A stretch of DNA of 17,142 nucleotides from Actinomycetes bacterium (GTDB taxonomy: Bacteria; Actinomycetota; Acidimicrobiia; Acidimicrobiales; Palsa-688): positions 1-17,142 of the forward strand of contig JAKAXN010000059.1 in the NCBI GenBank assembly GCA_021816565.1, read 5' to 3'. The notes beneath the pieces are model-generated. The model ran no database searches. It saw only the letters and a program-made list of their open reading frames with translations, and was not told the origin of the DNA. Positions within the stretch are counted from its first letter, which is position 1; each line of letters starts with the position of its first letter. Of the stretch, positions 1 to 7,168 are shown piece after piece. A program made the translations under genes and the position numbers.

Positions 1-391
1 CCACCGGCAACCTGTCGGCCGGGACCAGCCAGCACACCTCGAACTCCAGCCCGTCGGGATCCTTGGCGTAGAGGGCCTTGGTGGTGCCGTGGTCGGAGGC
101 GCCGACCAGGGCACCGGCCGCCTGGAGAAGCCCGGCCAGGCGCTCCAGCTCGTCGAGGGTGTCGACCTCCCAGGCCAGGTGGTAGAGGCCGACGGTGGCC
201 CGCCCGGCCGCCGAGGGCCCGGCCCCCGACCCGATCTGGAACAGGCCGAGGTCGTGGTCGTTGTTGCTGGCCGGAGCCTGCAGGAACGCCGCCTGTCCGG
301 GTATCTCGAAGCGGATCCTGAAGTCCAGGGCGTCCCGGTAGAACGCCACGCTGCGGGCCACGTCGCGCACGTAGAGCACGGCGTGGTTCAT
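1..391 (-). CDS. VOC (glyoxalase/dioxygenase-fold) family protein, 3' end cut by window
   Basis: The reading frame runs from ATG at 391 to the window edge, giving about 130 residues without a stop, so the C-terminus is missing. The product has the paired beta-alpha-beta-beta-beta pattern of the vicinal oxygen chelate fold. It opens with MNHAVLYVRDVARSVAFYRD, has a second module around YHLAWEVDTLDEL, and ends at LEFEVCW. His3, the His of YHLAWEV and the Glu of LEFEV sit where the metal ligands of glyoxalase I and extradiol dioxygenases usually lie, so metal binding is likely. The substrate cannot be told from sequence. A GTG at 400 in the same frame is an alternative start; no clear ribosome binding site favours either. 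The gene is divergent from the peptidase at 471, separated by about 80 bases. Confidence 0.8.
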   Translation of the reverse strand, partial: MNHAVLYVRDVARSVAFYRDALDFRIRFEIPGQAAFLQAPASNNDHDLGLFQIGSGAGPSAAGRATVGLYHLAWEVDTLDELERLAGLLQAAGALVGASDHGTTKALYAKDPDGLEFEVCWLVPADRLPV

Positions 392-470
392 TCGGGTCAC
401 GGGCACGCTGCCCAGGCTACGCCGCCCGGCGGTGGCGTCAGGGGACCGGCGGTGCGGCTAGAACGGCGGG

Positions 471-2552
471 ATGGACCGCCCCTATCCCCCGCCGCCCACC
501 TCCGACACCGTCTACCGGATGCACGGCGAGGCGGTCGCCGATCCGTTCCGGCCCCTGGAGGATCCCGACGACCCGGCCACCCGGGCCTGGGTGGAGGCCC
601 AGAACGCCCTGACCGAGGACGTCCTCTCGGCGGTGGCGTCCCGCCCGGCCATCCGGGAGCGGATCGCCGAGCTGTGGGACTACCCCCGGCTGGGAGCGCC
701 GATGGAGCGGGGCGGGCGGTACTTCCAGATGCGCAACAGCGGCCTGCAGAGCCAGTCGGTCCTCTACGTCGCTCCCGGCCTGGGCGATGCGGGCACGGTC
801 CTGATCGACCCGAACACCATGTCCGAGGACGGCACGGTGTCGCTCACCGGGCTCGGCGTCAGCACCGATGGCCGCAAGGTCGCCTACGCCACCAGTGAGG
901 CCGGGTCGGACTGGATGACCTGGCGGGTGCGCGACGTGCGAAGCGGGATCGACGAGGCGGACCGGCTGGAGTGGTCGAAGTTCTCCGGGGCCGCCTGGAC
1001 GGCCGACGGGGCCGGCTTCTTCTACGCCGCGGTCGAGCGTCCGGCTCCGGGAAAGGAGCTGACGGCCGAGACCCGCTCGCCGCGCATCATGTACCACCGG
1101 TTGGGCACGAACCAGGACGCCGACACCGTCGAATTCGAGGCCCCGGACCATCCCGACTGGTTCCCCGCAGCGGAGGTGACGGCCAGCGGCCGGTACCTGG
1201 TCGTCACCGTGGTGCAGGGCACCGGCACCGATACGCTGGTGCTGCTGAGGGACCTGGAACGGCCCGGGTCCCAGTTGGTGGCTCTCGCCGAGGGGTTCGC
1301 AGCCAGGGATCTGGTGGTCGCCGACGACGGGGACGGGATCATCCTGTTCACCGACAGGTCCGCCGAGCGGGGCCGTCTGGTGCGGGTGGGGGCGCTCGGC
1401 CCTGACGGAGGCTGGGAGCCCCCGACGGCCTGGCGGGAGCTGGTGGCCGAGGGTGACGCCACCCTTACCGAGGCCCACCTCTACGGGGGACGGCTGGTGT
1501 GCCACTACCTCCGCCACGCCTGCTCCGAGCTGCTGGTGTTCGAGCCCGACGGCCGCCCGGTGCGCTCGGTGGAGCTGCCGGGTCCGGTGGCGCTGGCGGC
1601 CGGGCCTTCGGGCTCGGCGGTGGAGGGCGGTCCCCACAGCGCCCTCGTCACCTACCAGGTCGTCTCGTTCCTGCAGTCGGGGGCGGTGTGGGCCCACGAC
1701 CTGGCCAGCGGTGACACCCGGCTCGTGCACCCCTCGGCCGCCCCGTTCGACCCGGACCGGTTCCTGACCGAGCAGGTCTTCGTGGAGTCGGACGACGGCA
1801 CGGAGGTGCCGGTGTTCCTGACCAGGCCCAGGGACGCCGCCCCCGGCGGTGCCAACCGGGTGCTGCTCTACGGTTACGGGGGGTTCGCGGTTCCCGTGAC
1901 CCCGGCGTTCTCGGTGACGTTCGCGGCGTGGCTGGACCGGGGCGGGATCGTGGCCGTGGCCAACCTGCGCGGCGGCGGTGAGTACGGCCGCTCCTGGCAC
2001 GAGGCCGGGCGCCTGGGTCGGAAGCAGAACGTGTTCGACGACTTCGCGGCGTGCGCCCGGTGGCTGGACCGCTCCGGCTGGGCCCCGGCCGGCGCCATCG
2101 CCATCTCGGGGGCCTCCAACGGAGGCCTTCTGGTCGGCGCCTCCATCACCCAGCACCCCGAGCTGTTCGGTGCGGCCGTGGCGGAGGTCGGCGTCCACGA
2201 CATGCTCCGCTTCCACCTCTTCACCATCGGGTGGGCCTGGAAGTCCGACTACGGGGACCCCGACGACGCCGGGCAGTACCGGTGGCTGCGGGCCTACTCC
2301 CCTCTCCACAACGTGCGGGCCGGTGTCTGCTACCCCCCCACCCTGATCATGACCGGGGACCACGACGACCGGGTCGTGCCGGCCCACTCGTACAAGTTCG
2401 CGGCCGCCCTGCAGGAGGCTCAGGGCTGCTCCCACCCGGTGCTGCTCAGGGTGGCCACCGCGGCCGGTCACGGCCTGGGCAAGCCGACGGCCAAGCTGAT
2501 CGACGAGGCCGCCGACCGGCTGGCGTTCCTCGAGTCCAGCCTCAGTTCGTGA
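471..2552 (+). CDS. Prolyl oligopeptidase (S9A family serine peptidase)
   Basis: The 693-residue product has the usual length and order of prolyl oligopeptidases, which cut short peptides after proline. An N-terminal cap segment contains DPFRPLEDPDDPATRAWVEAQN. A beta-propeller region of roughly residues 70-400 follows, then a C-terminal alpha/beta-hydrolase domain. Catalytic Ser549 lies in GASNGGLL, Asp632 in GDHDDRVVP with the substrate-binding Arg two residues later, and His667 in AAGHGLG. The family block RGGGEYGRSWHEAG followed by KQNVFDDF is intact. No signal peptide is visible, so it is probably cytoplasmic. The start is the first ATG in the frame; only a weak purine stretch (GGCGGG) lies directly before it. 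The last 11 bases overlap tail-to-tail with the PilZ gene. Nothing nearby suggests a pathway partner. Confidence 0.95.
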   Translation: MDRPYPPPPTSDTVYRMHGEAVADPFRPLEDPDDPATRAWVEAQNALTEDVLSAVASRPAIRERIAELWDYPRLGAPMERGGRYFQMRNSGLQSQSVLYVAPGLGDAGTVLIDPNTMSEDGTVSLTGLGVSTDGRKVAYATSEAGSDWMTWRVRDVRSGIDEADRLEWSKFSGAAWTADGAGFFYAAVERPAPGKELTAETRSPRIMYHRLGTNQDADTVEFEAPDHPDWFPAAEVTASGRYLVVTVVQGTGTDTLVLLRDLERPGSQLVALAEGFAARDLVVADDGDGIILFTDRSAERGRLVRVGALGPDGGWEPPTAWRELVAEGDATLTEAHLYGGRLVCHYLRHACSELLVFEPDGRPVRSVELPGPVALAAGPSGSAVEGGPHSALVTYQVVSFLQSGAVWAHDLASGDTRLVHPSAAPFDPDRFLTEQVFVESDDGTEVPVFLTRPRDAAPGGANRVLLYGYGGFAVPVTPAFSVTFAAWLDRGGIVAVANLRGGGEYGRSWHEAGRLGRKQNVFDDFAACARWLDRSGWAPAGAIAISGASNGGLLVGASITQHPELFGAAVAEVGVHDMLRFHLFTIGWAWKSDYGDPDDAGQYRWLRAYSPLHNVRAGVCYPPTLIMTGDHDDRVVPAHSYKFAAALQEAQGCSHPVLLRVATAAGHGLGKPTAKLIDEAADRLAFLESSLSS

Positions 2553-3120
2553 GGTCCGCCAGGCGGCCGGCGTCGTGGGCGTCGAGGTCCCGGAAGGCCA
2601 GGCGGTAGCGCCAGCCGTCACCCAGGTCCTCGCTGTCCACGGTGGAGGTGCCCGACACGATGGTGGTGCCGTCGGGCAGGCTGAGGATGACCATCGGGTC
2701 CCCCTCCCCCTCCAGCGGCCGCAGGGTCTCGACGCAGCAGCCGCCGATGCCGACGTCCACGGTCCGCCCCGGCACCCCCTCTATGCGCAGCCCGTCGGCC
2801 ACCGGGCACAGGGTGACCGGCAGGTCTAGGGGGCGTCGGGGCCACTTGCGCCGCTGGATGCGCTCGACGGCGGAATCGGCTCTGGTCACCAGCTCCCGGC
2901 CGGTGACCGTGGCCCGGCCCTCCAGCCGGTAGAGCGCATCCGGGGCGAACACGCTCACCACGACTACGGGGAGATCGCCGGGGGCCAGGCTGTCGTCGTC
3001 GAGGGTCAGGGTCACCTCGGACCCCTCGACCGCCGACACACCGCCCGTGGTCTCCCTACCGTCCGCCTCCACCAGCGCGCTGAGGCCGACCAGCCCCGTC
3101 AAGCCGTCAGTGTGCATCAT
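2542..3120 (-). CDS. PilZ domain protein (YcgR-like, probable c-di-GMP effector)
   Basis: The 192-residue product has an N-terminal beta-rich part (about residues 1-85) resembling the YcgR N-terminal domain, then a PilZ domain. The PilZ RRxxxR motif is RRKWPR at residues 90-95. The second c-di-GMP contact motif, usually D/N-x-S-x-x-G, appears as DVGIGG at 122-127 with Gly replacing Ser. Binding is therefore plausible but not certain. I chose ATG 3120 because AGGGAGG stands about seven bases upstream; a longer frame to 3168 lacks such a site. The gene is on the same strand as the ferredoxin 93 bases upstream and could be the last gene of that operon, or separately transcribed. Its stop overlaps the end of the convergent peptidase gene by 11 bases. 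Confidence 0.85.
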   Translation of the reverse strand: MMHTDGLTGLVGLSALVEADGRETTGGVSAVEGSEVTLTLDDDSLAPGDLPVVVVSVFAPDALYRLEGRATVTGRELVTRADSAVERIQRRKWPRRPLDLPVTLCPVADGLRIEGVPGRTVDVGIGGCCVETLRPLEGEGDPMVILSLPDGTTIVSGTSTVDSEDLGDGWRYRLAFRDLDAHDAGRLADLTN

Positions 3121-3184
3121 GGCCGACCTCCCTGGGTGACCCCCGAACTGGCTGCCGCCCCCAGTCAACCACGGGCCCGGCCGC

Positions 3185-3208
3185 TCCCGGAGCGAAACGA
3201 ACCCGGGA
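3185..3208 (-). terminator. Weak inverted repeat after the ferredoxin gene
   Basis: TCCCGG and CCGGGA form a 6-base stem with a 12-base loop just past the ferredoxin stop codon. There is no T-run. It could be a weak terminator or pause separating the redox operon from the PilZ gene. A 6-base stem in GC-rich DNA can arise by chance. Confidence 0.25.
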
Positions 3209-3213
3209 CCAGA

Positions 3214-3420
3214 TCAGCCGGTCGAATCGCGCAGAATGAGGGCGAGTGTCGGGCACGCAGCCACCGCCCGGCGGGCCAGCCCCTCCAGGTGGGGCGGCAG
3301 GGGGGCCGGGTCGATGACCGGATAGCCCCATTCGTCCAGGCGGATGACCTCCGGCAGCAGCTCGGCGCATATGCCGTGGGCGTCGCAGGCGATCGGGTTG
3401 ACGACCAGGTGGCGTCTCAT
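3214..3420 (-). CDS. Single-cluster ferredoxin (3Fe-4S type)
   Basis: This 68-residue protein carries the actinobacterial small-ferredoxin signature: C12-x2-H15-x2-C18 (CDAHGIC) and later C56-Pro. That pattern normally holds a 3Fe-4S cluster, or an unusual 4Fe-4S cluster with a non-cysteine ligand. It is a soluble one-electron carrier. Its ATG overlaps the TGA of the NuoF-like gene (ATGA), so the two are translationally coupled and the NuoF-like protein is its likely reductase. An in-frame ATG at 3426 would add two residues. Such ferredoxins often serve cytochromes P450, but none is in this window. Its neighbours suggest instead that it passes electrons to the diheme membrane protein. Confidence 0.88.
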   Translation of the reverse strand: MRRHLVVNPIACDAHGICAELLPEVIRLDEWGYPVIDPAPLPPHLEGLARRAVAACPTLALILRDSTG

Positions 3421-4685
3421 CGCCATACCGGGGCGCCTGAGGGAACGGGCAACAGGCCGGGACGGACCCGGCACGGGCCCCGTCGGCGGTGGGCGTCGAT
3501 GTCGGCGCCGAAGGTGACCAGGGCGCTGCGGGCCAGCTTCAGCGCACCGTCAGGGTGGTGGCACGCCCCCCGGCCGGCGATGACGTCGATCAGCCCCTCC
3601 GCCCGCCGCAGCGCGGTCCCGCGCCGGTCCCCCGCCACCACCGCATCGAAGGCGTCGGCCAGCGCCGGCAGCCCGTGGACGCATGGCCCGCACTGGCCGG
3701 CGGACTGGCCGGCCATCCAACGCAGCACCGCGGCCGTCTCGGCCAGCCCGCAGGTATCGGGGCCGACCACGTTGAGCGAGGCGCAGCCGACCGAGGCCCT
3801 GACCCGGCCCAGCGACGCCGAGTCGAAGCCCACCGCAGCCGCCGACCAGGGCAGCCACGCCCCGGCGTACCCGCCGACCAGGACCGCCTGCGGAGGGCCC
3901 TGGGGGGCGGCCAGGCCCACCGCCGACTCGAGGGGGACCCCGTAGGGGACCTCGTAGACGCCCGGTCGGCTGACCGATCCGGACACGGTGATCAGCGCGG
4001 TGCCGGGGTCGCGCCCGGTGCCCAACGCCCGGAACCAGTCGGCGCCGAATCGGGCTACCAGGGCCAGGTGGGCGAGGGTCTCGACGTTGTTGACGAGGGT
4101 GGGGCGGCCCCGCACCCCTTTCTCGAAGGGTCGGGGCGGCACGAAGGTCGGCTTGGCCGGACCCCCGTTCAGCCAGTGGACCAGGGCGGACTCCTCGCCG
4201 GTCACGTAGGCTCCGGGGCTCGGTTCGACCGTGATGGGTACCCGGTCGGCGCCGGCCCGGGCCCGCTCGGACAGGGCCGTGGCCACCGCCCGGAGGGCCT
4301 CGGTGGCGAAGCGGTCCACGCAGAGGATGGCCTCCGCGGCCCCGACCGCCTCGGCGGCGATGCTGATCCCGTCGAGCACCAGGTGGGGGGCCCGGGCCAG
4401 GAGGGCCTTGTCCTTGTGGCTCACCGGCTCGCGCTCGGCGCCGTTGGCCACGATGACCACCTGGCGGCCTCCCGCCACGGCCCTCATCTTCACCGCCAGG
4501 GGGAACGCCGCCCCGCCCCGGCCCCGGACGCCGGCCCGCTCGACCTCGTCGATCAGGGCCGGACCTCCGCCGGGCATCTGGCCCCAGCGGGCGAAGTGGC
4601 CGTCGAGGCCGGCGCCCCCCGCCCCGCCGAGCAGTCGGGGCAGCGCGGTGGCGTCGGGGGCGACCCGGTGAGCGGAGCGGCTCAC
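3417..4685 (-). CDS. NuoF-like NADH-binding flavo-iron-sulfur protein (complex I 51 kDa subunit family)
   Basis: The 422-residue product matches the complex I 51-kDa/NuoF family, which takes hydride from NAD(P)H onto FMN. The glycine-rich nucleotide/FMN motif is GVRGRGGAAFP (52-62), followed by NGAEREP (81-87), GAYVTGEESALVHWLNG (158-174) and NNVETL (199-204). An SLBB-like segment is near PGVYEVPYGVPL (241-252). The C-terminal cluster domain reads QSAGQCGPCVHG (327-338) with a later Cys375. In true NuoF the motif is SCGxCxPC, so the first cluster ligand is replaced here by Ala329, leaving three of the four usual cysteines. The gene stands alone, without the other complex I subunits. Its GTG start overlaps the preceding stop (GTGA) and its stop overlaps the ferredoxin start. 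A role as ferredoxin reductase in the redox operon is inferred. Confidence 0.88.
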   Translation of the reverse strand: MSRSAHRVAPDATALPRLLGGAGGAGLDGHFARWGQMPGGGPALIDEVERAGVRGRGGAAFPLAVKMRAVAGGRQVVIVANGAEREPVSHKDKALLARAPHLVLDGISIAAEAVGAAEAILCVDRFATEALRAVATALSERARAGADRVPITVEPSPGAYVTGEESALVHWLNGGPAKPTFVPPRPFEKGVRGRPTLVNNVETLAHLALVARFGADWFRALGTGRDPGTALITVSGSVSRPGVYEVPYGVPLESAVGLAAPQGPPQAVLVGGYAGAWLPWSAAAVGFDSASLGRVRASVGCASLNVVGPDTCGLAETAAVLRWMAGQSAGQCGPCVHGLPALADAFDAVVAGDRRGTALRRAEGLIDVIAGRGACHHPDGALKLARSALVTFGADIDAHRRRGPCRVRPGLLPVPSGAPVWR

Positions 4686-5827
4686 GCCTGCACCTGCAGC
4701 TCACCCTGGACCCGGCCGCTCTCCCGGGAGATCTGGAGGCGGATGGTGGCGATGACCGTCTGGCCGGCGCTGTCCTGCAGGGAGGCGACCACCGTGGATC
4801 CCTCCAGCTGGCTCACGTGGCCGCTGTACTCGGCCGGCTGGCCGGCCGGGCCGATCGCGACCTGGCTCCCGGTGAGGCTGACCCCGTCCTCGACCGGCTG
4901 GCCGGTCAGGACCAACCGGAACGCCCCCCCGGTCGTGGCCCCGACGGGCTGGAAGGTGCCGGAGATGACCACCGACACCAGGCCGCTGCTGTCGGGGCCG
5001 GTCTCGCTCTGGGTGCCGGTGAGCGTGGCCGTGAGCGGCACGGTCAGGCCGCCGGAGGCCGGCTGGGCGGCCCCCGACGCCGGCTGGGTGGCTCCTGGCG
5101 CCGGGCTCGCGGCCGGGGCGGTCCCCCCGGCGGTCGTGTGGGGTGCGAGAAGCGCGCTGGGGGTGCCCGCCCGGCGGGCCCAGCCGGCCTTCAGGGGCCC
5201 GGAGGCGGCCCAGGCGGCGATGAGCACGGGGAGGCCGATGCTCACCGCCACGGCGGTGCCGCGCACCGCGGACTGCGCCGGGTTCCAGTCCCGGGCCAGC
5301 CGCCACCACAGGGCGCCCAGCACCGCCGCGGTGCACACGACGTAGAGGAACAGCACCCAGCCGACCTTGACGTCCGACCCGGTTCCCAGCCCGTGGATCA
5401 AGGCGATGGGCCAGGACGCGTAGGCGGCCCAGTGCACCGTCCGCCAGACCCGGTGACCGATGCGCTCGCGCATCAGGCTGGTGATCACCACGGCCAGCAT
5501 GAGGTCCAGGGCCAGGGCCCCCATGCCCGTCCAGAACGGCCGGTAACTCGAGGCGTAGGGGATGAAGACGTCTATCAGGTGCACCGGCGCGAAGGTGTCG
5601 AGCACCGCGGTGATCACGTGGATGGCGATGGCCGACACCGCGAGCAGGGAGCCGTTGCGGTGCAGGGCCGAGATCACGAAGCGGGGCAGCCCGGGACGGG
5701 CGTAACGCCCGGCCTGGGCCAGCCCCAGGACCGTGGTGAGGGTGAGCAGGATCAGCGAGACGATCCCGAAACCCCGGGTCATGTACCACAGGGCCTGGGA
5801 GTTGACGCCGACGGCGGCGACGGTCAT
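4682..5827 (-). CDS. Ferric-reductase-like diheme membrane protein with C-terminal extracytoplasmic domain
   Basis: The 381-residue product begins with six predicted helices (about 12-36, 50-75, 95-118, 128-148, 154-176 and 188-210). Heme ligands are arranged as in ferric reductases and NADPH oxidases: H56-x13-H70 on helix 2 and H132-x12-H145 on helix 4, enough for two b-type hemes across the membrane. The Arg-rich loops place the N- and C-termini outside the cytoplasm. There is no cytosolic FAD/NAD module. Instead, a Pro/Ala/Ser linker (about 225-260) leads to a beta-rich domain of about 120 residues that I do not recognise. That domain contains VGATTGG (295-301), close to the S/T-G-A-T sites flavinylated by ApbE. 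ATG 5827 overlaps the ApbE stop (ATGA). The electron donor is probably the NuoF-like/ferredoxin pair; the acceptor is unknown. Confidence 0.85.
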   Translation of the reverse strand: MTVAAVGVNSQALWYMTRGFGIVSLILLTLTTVLGLAQAGRYARPGLPRFVISALHRNGSLLAVSAIAIHVITAVLDTFAPVHLIDVFIPYASSYRPFWTGMGALALDLMLAVVITSLMRERIGHRVWRTVHWAAYASWPIALIHGLGTGSDVKVGWVLFLYVVCTAAVLGALWWRLARDWNPAQSAVRGTAVAVSIGLPVLIAAWAASGPLKAGWARRAGTPSALLAPHTTAGGTAPAASPAPGATQPASGAAQPASGGLTVPLTATLTGTQSETGPDSSGLVSVVISGTFQPVGATTGGAFRLVLTGQPVEDGVSLTGSQVAIGPAGQPAEYSGHVSQLEGSTVVASLQDSAGQTVIATIRLQISRESGRVQGELQVQA

Positions 5828-6753
5828 GCCCGCGACCGACCGGTCTCGGCCGGCCAGCCTCCGACCGTGACCACCCGGCCGTCGCCGGCCAGCCGGGCCG
5901 GCAGGGACCGCTCCTCGAGCCACCCGGCCGCTGCCGGTCCCATGACCAGAGCGGCGCACGACGCGACGTTGGCGTCGAGGCACGACCCGGCGGCCACGCT
6001 CACCGTCTGCCAGTAGGCGTAGGCCGGCTGACCGGTACGGGGATCGACCACGTGGTGCAGATCGGCGTCGCCGCGCCGCCACCGCCGCCGCACGTTGCTC
6101 GAGGTGGCCAGGCCCCCCGAGGTGATGGACACGGCCGGGCCGCCGTCTCGGAGGGGCTCGGCGTGGTCGTCGGTGATGCCCACCGGCCACCCCCCGTCGG
6201 GAGCCGGCCCGGCCACCGCGATGTCGCCTCCCAGGCTGACCAGCACGGCCTGCCCGGTCACGCCCCATGCCCGCCGGGCCGCCCGGTCGGCGCAGAGCGC
6301 CTTGGCGGTGGCGCCGAAGTCCAGCTCCACCCCGGCCGGGACCCGCACGGTCCGCCGGGACCGGTCCACCACCACCGCGGCCCAACCCGGCACGGGCTGC
6401 AACCGGAAGCTGAGCGGCGGGCCGTCCGGGGCCACCGAGGCGAAGTCCCGGTCGTAGCCGAGCAGGCGCATGGCCCGACCCACCGTGGGGTCGACCAGCC
6501 CGGAGGTGAGTCGGGCCGCGCTCAGGGCCGCCTCGAGCGCCTCGAGGAACAGCTCCGACACTGCCACCGGGCTCCCGGCCGACCGGTTGACCCGGGCCAG
6601 CTCGCTGTCGGGCCGGAACCGGCTGCAGGCCGAGTCGATGGCCTGCAGCTCCTCCTCCAGTACCGCGACCGCCCCGTCGTGGGCGGCGTCAGGAGCGACG
6701 AGGGTGGCGGTGGTTCCGAGGGCGGGGAAGCTGGTCGTGCGCAGTACCGTCAC
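5824..6753 (-). CDS. apbE: FAD:protein FMN transferase (ApbE family)
   Basis: The 309-residue product belongs to the ApbE family, which transfers FMN from FAD onto a Thr or Ser of a target protein, usually one in a redox complex. Visible blocks are FPALGTTATL (9-18), IDSACSRFRPDSELARVN (39-56), VDPTVGRAM (88-96), the FAD-site DFGATAKALCAD (145-156), VSLGGDIAVAG (172-182), TSGGLATSSN (211-220), HHVVDPRTGQPA (233-244) and the metal-binding LDANVAS (259-265). No lipobox or signal peptide is visible, unlike many ApbE proteins that work outside the membrane. The GTG start overlaps the stop of the upstream small gene (GTGA), and its own stop overlaps the diheme gene start. It implies that a partner, probably encoded nearby, carries covalent FMN. 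Confidence 0.93.
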   Translation of the reverse strand: MTVLRTTSFPALGTTATLVAPDAAHDGAVAVLEEELQAIDSACSRFRPDSELARVNRSAGSPVAVSELFLEALEAALSAARLTSGLVDPTVGRAMRLLGYDRDFASVAPDGPPLSFRLQPVPGWAAVVVDRSRRTVRVPAGVELDFGATAKALCADRAARRAWGVTGQAVLVSLGGDIAVAGPAPDGGWPVGITDDHAEPLRDGGPAVSITSGGLATSSNVRRRWRRGDADLHHVVDPRTGQPAYAYWQTVSVAAGSCLDANVASCAALVMGPAAAGWLEERSLPARLAGDGRVVTVGGWPAETGRSRA

Positions 6754-7082
6754 GAGCCACCCGAGTTGACCACCGGCGCGCTCTGCACCGGCTGGGGGAC
6801 CTGCGCCGGGGCCGACAGGCCCGAGGCCCCGCCCAGCGAGCCGTCCCCCAGAGAGACCCCCGAGGACGCGCCGGAACCGGTGCCGAGGCCGGTGGCGGCC
6901 GATCCGGTCCCCGGGCTGGTGGCGACCGACCCGGAGCTGGAGGGGTGGCTGCTCCGCCCGGGCAGGGCCTTGGCCACCGCAGCGGAGAGCACCCCGCCTC
7001 CGATGATGGCACCGGCCATCAACCACCGGGTCGCGGTGCCGATGCGGGCCAGGCCGAGGTCCCGAGCTGCGCGTGAAGCCAT
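6750..7082 (-). CDS. Small Ser/Gly-rich protein with one membrane anchor, unknown function
   Basis: The 110-residue product has a positively charged N-terminus, one hydrophobic helix (about residues 20-40, WLMAGAIIGGGVLSAAVA) and a 70-residue low-complexity tail rich in Ser, Gly, Ala and Pro, predicted to lie outside the membrane. I recognise no family. The tail contains SGAS (70-73), which loosely resembles an ApbE flavinylation site but lacks the surrounding FMN-binding domain. The gene is first of the five overlap-linked genes, so it should be translated with ApbE and the electron-transfer proteins. A true coding role is supported by the GTGA overlap with apbE and a clean frame; composition alone is weak evidence. 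It could tether or link components at the cell surface. Confidence 0.65.
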   Translation of the reverse strand: MASRAARDLGLARIGTATRWLMAGAIIGGGVLSAAVAKALPGRSSHPSSSGSVATSPGTGSAATGLGTGSGASSGVSLGDGSLGGASGLSAPAQVPQPVQSAPVVNSGGS

Positions 7083-7168
7083 GGTCCCCAGTTTCCCCGC
7101 TGCGTACTCAGGCGAGACTCAGATCGAAGTAAAGGTTTCGCTAAGGAGCCCGGCAGACCCCCGGCGGA
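7083..7168 (-). promoter_or_regulatory. Upstream region of the redox genes with 11-base-spaced direct repeats
   Basis: In the 86-base gap before the small membrane protein, ACTCAG occurs at 7106-7111 and again at 7117-7122, exactly 11 bases (one helical turn) apart. On the transcribed strand these read CTGAGT within TCGATCTGAGT and CTCGCCTGAGT. Tandem half-sites at this spacing are typical of OmpR-type regulators, and one is encoded upstream in the same block. No convincing -35/-10 pair is visible. Assignment as an operator or internal promoter is inference. Confidence 0.35.

Noticed and set aside
438..2621. Long open frame on the minus strand opposite the prolyl oligopeptidase, about 727 residues
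   Set aside because: Its translation is Arg/Gly/Pro/His-rich without any domain, and the plus-strand frame has all catalytic residues of a known family. Long antisense frames are expected in GC-rich codon usage.
3417..4685. True respiratory complex I subunit NuoF
   Set aside because: No other nuo gene is nearby, the cluster motif lacks a Cys, and the gene is coupled to a ferredoxin and a diheme protein instead.
3489..5345. Open frame of about 618 residues on the plus strand opposite the NuoF-like and diheme genes
   Set aside because: Low-complexity composition with no recognisable motif; the minus-strand frames are clearly the real genes and are linked by 4-base overlaps.
5828..6385. N-terminal extension of the diheme protein beyond ATG 5827
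   Set aside because: The extension is an alternative-frame reading of apbE. The ATGA overlap and the first membrane helix shortly after 5827 support the shorter form.
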